Below are positions 6,424 through 12,654 of a stretch of 12,654 bases of DNA, piece after piece; within the stretch, counting starts at the first letter, position 1; each line of letters opens with the position of its first letter. The stretch covers positions 1 to 12,654 of the forward strand of contig JAYZDB010000100.1 of assembly GCA_036338025.1 (NCBI GenBank), written 5' to 3'. The position numbers were made by a program, and so were the translations under genes. This DNA comes from JAYZDB01 sp036338025 (GTDB lineage Bacteria > Planctomycetota > UBA1135 > UBA2386). The notes beneath the pieces are model-generated. The model saw only the letters and a program-made list of their open reading frames with translations, was not told the origin of the DNA and did no database searches.

Positions 6424-7890
6424 ATGCGCCGTACCACATCGAAACGCCTGCTGAACCTGGGCCGCCTGGCATCCCTGCTGGGCGCGATCGGCGCAACTGC
6501 AACCTGGATGGTGTGGGCCTACGCCCCCGATTGGGTGGACCGCGTCGATGACAGGATCCGGAAACACTACATTGGCAAGGCCGAAATCCCGCTGCGAGCC
6601 GCACAGGCACTTCTCAGCAAGGATCCAAGAGCCGGCATCGCTGCGCTCGAACGATTCCGCGTCAGATTTGCGAAGTTCCCCCAGGGTGACCACTACTTCC
6701 GACAACGCAAGCAGGCACTGCGACTGTTGGCCAATGCCTACGAGCAACGCGGAGAACTCGAGTCAGCAGCCGCATGCATGCAGGAGATCCTCGAGGCATC
6801 TCCACGTGATCTGATTGCATCGATGCGGAGGTTCGAAATCCTGTCCCAATTACCCAACCGAAGGATCGAGGCAATCACGGGACTCGAGGTCCTGCACGCA
6901 CGACTACCGGAATCCCAACAAGTAGCAGACTCCCTGAGCAGTTGCCTGGCCAAGGACGGCGACTTCGAACGGGCATGGCAGGTTCAACTCGAAACCCACC
7001 GGAGCTACCGCAGCAGTCGATGGTACATCCGTTGGAAGCGCTACCCACCCGATCTGTGGAGGAACGGATTGACCGGCCTGATCACCCCGGCGCGATTCGG
7101 GAATCGCTTGCGGCTGGAGTTCTCACTCGAACAAGACATCCAAGGTCTACGCATTGGCCTCCCCATCCACAGCAACTTCGAGTTGCAGAAAATGCACCTG
7201 ACCGTGAAGGCCGGAAAGTCCGTCATCGAAATACCCCTGACCCCGGATCTATATCAGCTGAATGAGATGCGGCAGATCGGAGACACCGTGCGCAGCTTCG
7301 GCACCAGCCGCCCGTGGATCGAGATTCCACTCGAGAAGCTCCACCTGCAGGTAGAGTCCCACTTCGAATTTTCTGCTGAATTCCGCGAACTACACGCCAG
7401 TGGAATGCGCTCGTTCGCCGCTGCCTGGATGCCGCAGTTGACCGAATTGCTGACCGGGAAGCAGGACATCAAGGGGCTCAAGACCTTGGCGACAATGCGT
7501 CAGACGCTACTTCCGGAGAGCGCGTTCGACATCTACTGGCACGACACCGACCAGAGCTACAGCGGCAAACGGCGCCGGCGAGTGTCACTCAACACCGACC
7601 CGGACGGCGGTCATCTACGGTTCGACGTGACAATTCCCCTGGATGTCACGCTCTCCGCGGTTCGTTTCGACGCGCCAGAGTTGATCGGGCTCGAGATCGA
7701 ATTCGAGGAGTTCTCGCTCGTCTCCGGCACCCAGGTTCACGAGCTTGATCTGGATGCGATCGAATACCTGCATGGCATGACCCGCGCAGGCAATACGGTC
7801 ACCGCGACCGGGCCTGACCCCCACCTGTCAATCGCGCTGTCGCGAAGTCTGCACGCTGACTCCGTGCGCTTACGCGGGGTGGCCCGATGA
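6424..7890 (+). CDS. Membrane-anchored helical-repeat (TPR-like) protein with tandem beta-rich segments
   Basis: I do not recognise a named family. The 488-residue protein starts with a basic stretch and one membrane helix (about 13-33), so most of it would lie outside the cytoplasm. Residues 55-190 are paired amphipathic helices of TPR character: ALRLLANAYEQRGELESAAACMQEILEASP (98-127, cited by position) has the spacing of a TPR motif, and DSLSSCLAKDGDFERAWQVQ (169-188) another. Two beta-rich segments follow, NRLRLEFSLEQDIQGLRIGL (227-246) onward and GHLRFDVTIPLDVTLSAVRF (396-415) onward, which start alike and look like related beta-sandwiches of the sort found in surface-glycan enzymes. Its stop overlaps the next start as ATGA (7887-7890), so it is very probably translated together with the CotH-type protein and may act with it, for example as a scaffold. 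Function is inferred only. Confidence 0.7.
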   Translation: MRRTTSKRLLNLGRLASLLGAIGATATWMVWAYAPDWVDRVDDRIRKHYIGKAEIPLRAAQALLSKDPRAGIAALERFRVRFAKFPQGDHYFRQRKQALRLLANAYEQRGELESAAACMQEILEASPRDLIASMRRFEILSQLPNRRIEAITGLEVLHARLPESQQVADSLSSCLAKDGDFERAWQVQLETHRSYRSSRWYIRWKRYPPDLWRNGLTGLITPARFGNRLRLEFSLEQDIQGLRIGLPIHSNFELQKMHLTVKAGKSVIEIPLTPDLYQLNEMRQIGDTVRSFGTSRPWIEIPLEKLHLQVESHFEFSAEFRELHASGMRSFAAAWMPQLTELLTGKQDIKGLKTLATMRQTLLPESAFDIYWHDTDQSYSGKRRRRVSLNTDPDGGHLRFDVTIPLDVTLSAVRFDAPELIGLEIEFEEFSLVSGTQVHELDLDAIEYLHGMTRAGNTVTATGPDPHLSIALSRSLHADSVRLRGVAR

Positions 7891-10697
7891 AGCCACACTT
7901 GACTTCCCTGTGGCAGTGGAGCTGGCTGATCACGCTGCCAGTGGCAGTCCTGTTCGTCTACTGGGCTGGGCAGACACACAACATCTACCAGAACTTCTGC
8001 CTGCGCTACGACGCCGTGCCCATCCAATTCTCATTGCGCGGAATCGGCGCCCGCAACGCAAAGCAAATGCTGTTGCGCGCTCGGACTGAGTTGTTCGAGG
8101 GCGGTGGGCGCACCTCAGTCGGCCCTGGTAACTTGCGCCTGGTCAGTCTCTTCGTCCAGGAGGGTGACATCGCCCACCTCAACAGCAACCTGCCGCACTC
8201 GGGGTTTCAAGAAGTCGACGGCAAGATCTGGCACGGCAACCAACCAATCGACTGTGAAGTTCGTTACCGCGGGGACTTTGCGCAACACTGGGGCTACGCC
8301 AAGAAGTCATGGCGCATCAAGACCAAACGGTCCCAACTATGGGAGGGCATGCGCAAGTTCAACATCATCGCTCCGAAGTACGACGAGCAGCTAAACAACT
8401 ACTTTGGCTACAAGTTGGCAAGCCAGATGGGCTTGATCGCGCCACGAACGGAGTTGGTACAGCTGGCAGTCAATGGAAAACTGCGCGGTGTTCATGTGCT
8501 GGTCGAGCAACTCGAAGAGTTAACGCTACGAGCCAACGGCTACATGCCCGGCGACATCTACGCCGGGGAAATGGTCTCCAAGGACGAATACGCCGGCATC
8601 TTCAACGCGGTATTCGAACACCCCCGACTATGGGAAAAAGCTGCGATCAACAATCACTACGCGATAGACCACGCTACCCCAATGGTGGAACTGACGCGTC
8701 TACTCAACGAGTGGCCTAGTGAGGAGACCCATGCGCAGCTCGCAAGACTGCTGAACCTCGAAGCTTGGGCGAAATTCAGCGCGTTCGAGGCCCTGGCCCA
8801 GACCTGGCACTTCGACGCCGTGCACAATTGGCGCATCTACTGGGACGCCAATCGCGGCCAATTCGTTCCCATAGTCTGGGATCCAATCGCCTTGTCACCT
8901 TACTGGCGTCCGGAGCCGAAATCCGAAACTCAGGCAGATGTCGTGTTGACGCGGCTACACACGACCCTGTTCCAGAACGGTGACTTCCTACGAGCCCGTC
9001 AGCGGGCCTTCGAGGAGTTCTTCTCGTCCGGTACGGACCAGGCTTGCGCCGCCATCCTCGAAAACACACTGCCAAAACTCCGCCGGGCATTGCAGTCTGA
9101 CGCGCTCCGCAAACCTACAGACCTCAGCGTCGCAAACGCCGCCGCCAATCGGTTCGTCGCGAGCATGAACCGAGTCTGGGGAGATCTACGCCAGGCCTAC
9201 ACCGGTTCAGAGGGGGGTGTCCGTTACGCGCAACATGACGGAGTGTTCACTCTAGAAGTGTCAGGCCGTCGCACAGTCGACTCCCTGGAACTCGTGTTCA
9301 GCCGACCATTGGCCCGCCTGCCCGCCGTGGAGATTCGATATCACCTCGATGGTCGCACGGTTCGACGCAACCTGTCCGGTGCCTCCCGGCTGACCGGCAA
9401 TACCCTGACGATCAACGCTGGCTTGCTGTGCACGGCCTATCCCTTCCTCAAGTCACGCCAAAACGGTCTCCGAAATCACCGCCGTCGCATGCGCCCCGCG
9501 TACTACGAACTGGTCCTCGACGGCGGAATCCCGCCTACCAGTTCGTTGTTCGAGATGAAATTTGACCGGGGGAAGGACACGGACCAACCCGCAACCCGAG
9601 TCGACCAACTCCCGAAAGAAGACCTACGCGGTCTCTTTCTTGCTGCACCGGATCTCCCTCACACCACCACCGTCCAATGGAGTGGGGAGATGATCATCAA
9701 AGGCAATACCGAGGTCCGTGAGGATGTCTTGATTGCCGCTGGTACGCGAATCCGGATGGCCGCCGGGGCGAATATCCGTTTTTGGGGGCGGGTGCTCGCT
9801 GAAGGCACCGCCGAGGCACCGATCGAATTCGGTCCACTCATCCAGGGACAAGCACCTTGGGGGGTCGTAACCCTGCAGGGGCGCGACACCGATTCGAGTC
9901 GATTCACACACTGCAACTTCGCCCTGGGCAGCGGGTGGAAACACCCGATGTGGGAGTACTCAGCCATGTTCTCGGTACACGATGCGAACGACATCCTCGT
10001 GCGCAATTGCAGGTTCCAAGATAGTCGGGTCGTCGACGACATGGTCCACACGGTCTACAGCCACGTCGAATTCCACGGATGCCAATTCGATCGAGCGCTG
10101 ATGGACGCACTCGACATGGACATCTGCACTGGCAAGGTCAATAACTGCTTGTTCCGGAATTCGGGCAATGACTCGCTCGACCTGATGACCTCCAAGATCG
10201 TTGTCGACGGCACTCGTATTCTCGATAGCGGCGACAAGGGAATTTCAGTCGGCGAAAACACATTGCTGTTCTGCAGGAATGTAGAGTTCATCCGTTGTGT
10301 CCGAGGCATCGAAGGCAAAGACAGTTCTCAGGCATATGTCTACAACTCACTCTTCGACGCCAACGAACTGGCGGTCAACGCCTACAAAAAGAACTGGCGC
10401 TACAACAACGGCGGTCATGTATTCCTGAACAAGTGCCGCATGGTGAACTCGCGGGGTAACATCAGAGCTGACCGCAGTTCATCCATCTCCCTCCGTGACT
10501 GCTACACCGACGTCCCAGCCAAGACCAGAAAGCGAGTCTCGGTGGACGCATTGACGGATTCTGTCGATCCGGCGCGAGCTCGCGAGCATGCCATAGAGTA
10601 CATGCCCAAGAAACTCGAGGCTATCTCCCATCTAGTAAGGCCCCACTTCGAACGGATCAACTTCAGCGCGAGAGGGCCAAGCAATGGGGCGCACTGA
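7887..10697 (+). CDS. CotH-type kinase domain fused to a right-handed beta-helix, membrane-anchored
   Basis: This 936-residue protein has one N-terminal membrane helix (about 13-28) and is otherwise probably extracytoplasmic. Residues about 83-435 form a CotH domain: VRYRGD (125-130), KKSWRIK (139-145), NGKLRGVHVLVEQ (196-208, conserved Glu207) and HNWRIYWDANRGQFVPIVWD (313-332). Bacillus CotH is an atypical kinase that phosphorylates spore-coat proteins on serine; the target here is unknown. The usual WDxD metal motif reads WDPI (331-334), so activity is uncertain. A beta-strand linker (about 440-600) leads to a right-handed beta-helix (about 600-875) with rungs such as VRNCRF, VNNCLF and the motifs DALDMD (740-745), DSLDLM and DKGISVGE (783-790), which I remember from related CotH/beta-helix proteins. 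A GGGGTGG stretch ahead of the ATG is the best ribosome-binding site in the window, besides the ATGA coupling. It likely modifies or assembles an envelope or extracellular structure. Confidence 0.85.
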   Translation: MKPHLTSLWQWSWLITLPVAVLFVYWAGQTHNIYQNFCLRYDAVPIQFSLRGIGARNAKQMLLRARTELFEGGGRTSVGPGNLRLVSLFVQEGDIAHLNSNLPHSGFQEVDGKIWHGNQPIDCEVRYRGDFAQHWGYAKKSWRIKTKRSQLWEGMRKFNIIAPKYDEQLNNYFGYKLASQMGLIAPRTELVQLAVNGKLRGVHVLVEQLEELTLRANGYMPGDIYAGEMVSKDEYAGIFNAVFEHPRLWEKAAINNHYAIDHATPMVELTRLLNEWPSEETHAQLARLLNLEAWAKFSAFEALAQTWHFDAVHNWRIYWDANRGQFVPIVWDPIALSPYWRPEPKSETQADVVLTRLHTTLFQNGDFLRARQRAFEEFFSSGTDQACAAILENTLPKLRRALQSDALRKPTDLSVANAAANRFVASMNRVWGDLRQAYTGSEGGVRYAQHDGVFTLEVSGRRTVDSLELVFSRPLARLPAVEIRYHLDGRTVRRNLSGASRLTGNTLTINAGLLCTAYPFLKSRQNGLRNHRRRMRPAYYELVLDGGIPPTSSLFEMKFDRGKDTDQPATRVDQLPKEDLRGLFLAAPDLPHTTTVQWSGEMIIKGNTEVREDVLIAAGTRIRMAAGANIRFWGRVLAEGTAEAPIEFGPLIQGQAPWGVVTLQGRDTDSSRFTHCNFALGSGWKHPMWEYSAMFSVHDANDILVRNCRFQDSRVVDDMVHTVYSHVEFHGCQFDRALMDALDMDICTGKVNNCLFRNSGNDSLDLMTSKIVVDGTRILDSGDKGISVGENTLLFCRNVEFIRCVRGIEGKDSSQAYVYNSLFDANELAVNAYKKNWRYNNGGHVFLNKCRMVNSRGNIRADRSSSISLRDCYTDVPAKTRKRVSVDALTDSVDPARAREHAIEYMPKKLEAISHLVRPHFERINFSARGPSNGAH

Positions 10698-10771
10698 GAA
10701 GATCTTACTCGACCGAGTCCGTCCGACAAAAAGGCTGGCCGCAGCTGACCTGACGATTACCGTTCATCTCC

Positions 10772-12654
10772 GTGGTTAGGATTGCACTCTGCTCGCCTCT
10801 CCCGCCCTCCGGGACGCCCGCTGCGAAAATCGCCGAACAGGTAATCTCGACGCTGGCAGCTCCGGACGAGGTAGAGGTGTTTGTCGAAAACCCGTTCCAG
10901 GTAAACCCGTGGATCGTCGAGGAATCGAGCCTCTTCCCGATCTGCGATCTGCCATCTCGGCTTGCTCAGCGCAAGGTCGACGTGCCGGTCTACCTGATCG
11001 GAGATGACAACCAGCATGTTCATCAACTCCGCTACGCGATGTCGCATCCAGGAGTACTGGTGCTTCTCGATGCCGATCTACGATCTCTTACCGCGGCTTG
11101 CCGAATCGTACTCGACGGTCTCGGAGATCAGCCCCGGGTGTTCATACCCGAGGTAGGTGACGGCACCGAACCTCTGGCAACCGTCCTGGGACGCGCCGCC
11201 TACGCGATCGTGGCAGTCGATGCCGCGGTGGCGGGCCGGCTGCGAGACCTCCTTGGCGCGCAAACAGAGGTTCACCTCCTCGACCACACTCCCGCTAATC
11301 CGGTTACACAGATCACCGAGTGCGCCAGGCACGCAGCGAACCAGGTTGATTCCATAGCAACCGGCTCAGCCCCGATCGGCCCACAGACCTACCCAAAGGT
11401 CACCGCCCTGGTCGTCAGCTACAACTCCGTAGACATCATCGGGCCCTGCCTGGAATCCCTGGTCGCCCAGGACTACCCAAACCTCGAAGTTCTCGTCGTA
11501 GACAATGCGTCTGCGGATGACACCGCCCAGTTCATCCGGGATACATATCCGGCTGTGCGGGTAGTCGACTCCGGCTCAAACCTGGGCTTCGCGGGCGGCA
11601 ACAACCTCGGCTTTGAAATCAGTGACGCTGAGTTCTTCGTCCTGCTCAACCAAGATGCGATCGCAAACAGCAATTTCGTGACGGAACTACTCCGCGTAGC
11701 GACTCTTGACCCGCGGGTCGGGGCAGTCGCTGGCAAGATGCTCATGGACCGCTGTCCGTCGCTGATCAACTCTGCAGGATCGATCATGAACGCAGCAGGG
11801 TGGGGCGGTGACCGCCGCGTCGGGGACAAAGACGATGACCCCTCTCCGATCCCCGTAGAAGTATTCGGAGGCTGTGGTGGTGCCTTGCTGCTCAACGCCA
11901 AGGCACTCGCCGAGCTTGGAGGATTCGACACGAAGTACTTCATGTACTTCGAGGACACCGACCTGTGCTGGCGTTTTCTGGCAGGCGGCTACCGCAACTA
12001 CTACGCGCCCTTGGCGGTAGTTCGACACGACTTTCATGGCGATACCGTGGTCGATCCCGACCGTGAATTCCGGCGCCGCTTCATGAGCGAACGCAACCGC
12101 CTCCAGACCTGGTTCAAGAACACGGACTGGCAGACCCTGCGTAGGAGGGTGTGGCAAATCTACAAGGGCGACTGCAAGCGCCTGAAGTCCTTGCGATCCC
12201 AGTCAGCGGCAAACCCGGACAAGCACAGTCCGGCCAGTGTCGCACACTTGACCCTCAAGAAAGCCTGGCGATGGAATCTGCTCCACGCGTTGGGGATCTT
12301 CATCCGTCGGTGCAAAGTCCAGAGGCTACGCACCACACCCGTGGCCGAGATCGAGAGACTGATGGAACCCGGCATGGGAGAGGGTGGGCACCAAGGTGAC
12401 GTCGGCGTCTTCCACGACCGCTTCTCAGCAACGCCTAAGTCGGAGATCACCATCGGGGACAACGACTCCGACTGCCTGGGTTCGGGTTGGCACGGAGTCG
12501 AGCAACCACCTGACGCGGTGGCACCCTACCGGTGGAGCCGAGGGCGCGCCTGGTTCTACCTTCGCCCAACGAACGGGCAAGACCACCTCGTGCTGCGGAT
12601 CGCAAGCCCGATCGAGCCTCGTGAGGTGCGTGTCTCTATCGAAGGAGTCGAGAC
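10772..12654 (+). CDS. Glycosyltransferase with GT-B N-terminal half fused to a GT2 domain (cut by the window edge)
   Basis: The frame is open from the GTG at 10772 to the right edge (627 codons). I chose this GTG because it begins MVRIALCSPLPPSGTPAA, the typical first strand and loop of GT4-type (GT-B) enzymes; the first in-frame ATG (11039) would remove 89 residues of that domain. YLIGDDNQHVHQLRYAM (74-90), HPGVLVLLDADL and YAIVAVDAAVAGRL continue the GT-B N-terminal half, but the nucleotide-binding C-terminal half is missing. A complete GT2 domain follows (about 208-430): TALVVSYNS, VVDNAS (Asp244), LNQDA (Asp295, metal site), GGFDTKYFMYFEDTDLCWR (Glu394/Asp395) and a basic helical end. 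After a charged linker, LGSGWHGVEQPP and RAWFYLRP (about 570-600) start a beta-sandwich-like domain. It probably adds sugars to a surface polysaccharide at the inner face of the membrane. It starts 74 bp after the CotH-type gene, without a Shine-Dalgarno. Confidence 0.88.
   Translation, partial: MVRIALCSPLPPSGTPAAKIAEQVISTLAAPDEVEVFVENPFQVNPWIVEESSLFPICDLPSRLAQRKVDVPVYLIGDDNQHVHQLRYAMSHPGVLVLLDADLRSLTAACRIVLDGLGDQPRVFIPEVGDGTEPLATVLGRAAYAIVAVDAAVAGRLRDLLGAQTEVHLLDHTPANPVTQITECARHAANQVDSIATGSAPIGPQTYPKVTALVVSYNSVDIIGPCLESLVAQDYPNLEVLVVDNASADDTAQFIRDTYPAVRVVDSGSNLGFAGGNNLGFEISDAEFFVLLNQDAIANSNFVTELLRVATLDPRVGAVAGKMLMDRCPSLINSAGSIMNAAGWGGDRRVGDKDDDPSPIPVEVFGGCGGALLLNAKALAELGGFDTKYFMYFEDTDLCWRFLAGGYRNYYAPLAVVRHDFHGDTVVDPDREFRRRFMSERNRLQTWFKNTDWQTLRRRVWQIYKGDCKRLKSLRSQSAANPDKHSPASVAHLTLKKAWRWNLLHALGIFIRRCKVQRLRTTPVAEIERLMEPGMGEGGHQGDVGVFHDRFSATPKSEITIGDNDSDCLGSGWHGVEQPPDAVAPYRWSRGRAWFYLRPTNGQDHLVLRIASPIEPREVRVSIEGVE

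Noticed and set aside
10704..10715. Small dyad ACTCG-AC-CGAGT after the CotH-type gene, as a terminator
   Set aside because: The stem is 5 bp with a 2-nt loop and no T-run, so an intrinsic terminator is not supported.
11473..12157. Minus-strand frames of 156-161 codons
   Set aside because: They are antisense to the GT2 domain, whose motifs are unmistakable on the plus strand.

Overview
The window is GC-rich bacterial DNA with long genes and few Shine-Dalgarno sequences. The mix of families (an ECF sigma factor of the short kind common in Planctomycetota and Verrucomicrobiota, a phytanoyl-CoA dioxygenase-like enzyme, a CotH-kinase/beta-helix protein and multidomain surface-polysaccharide glycosyltransferases) suggests a member of the PVC group, most likely a planctomycete. 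This is an inference from gene content; there is no rRNA or marker gene here. I see no tRNA, rRNA, CRISPR array, insertion sequence or phage gene.

Left block (1-5013). A glycoside-hydrolase-like gene runs off the left edge on the minus strand; its family is usually fused to a family 2 glycosyltransferase. A 267-bp divergent intergenic region with a strong dyad and a hairpin-rich leader separates it from a plus-strand series: an ECF sigma factor (797-1339), its overlapping membrane-anchored partner, which is the probable anti-sigma factor (1329-2357), an omega-like glutathione S-transferase (2396-3061) and a secreted Kelch-like beta-propeller protein (3136-5013). The close spacing of the first three suggests a stress or envelope sigma module with a redox gene attached.

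Middle (5030-6423). A PhyH-family Fe(II)/2-oxoglutarate dioxygenase lies on the minus strand, convergent with the propeller gene. A 398-bp gap without a convincing gene follows.

Right block (6424-12654). Three plus-strand genes look like one surface-polysaccharide or envelope unit. The first is a membrane-anchored helical-repeat protein with two beta-rich C-terminal segments. It overlaps by ATGA with a 936-residue membrane-anchored CotH-type kinase domain fused to a right-handed beta-helix. The third is a large glycosyltransferase, cut by the right edge, in which the N-terminal half of a GT-B enzyme precedes a complete GT2 domain and a beta-sandwich-like tail. Its GTG start at 10772 is easily missed.

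The most interesting points are the GT-B-half/GT2 fusion, the CotH/beta-helix protein with an in-register cysteine stack and an altered WDxD motif, its translationally coupled partner, and the mutually exclusive hairpins in the sigma-factor leader.
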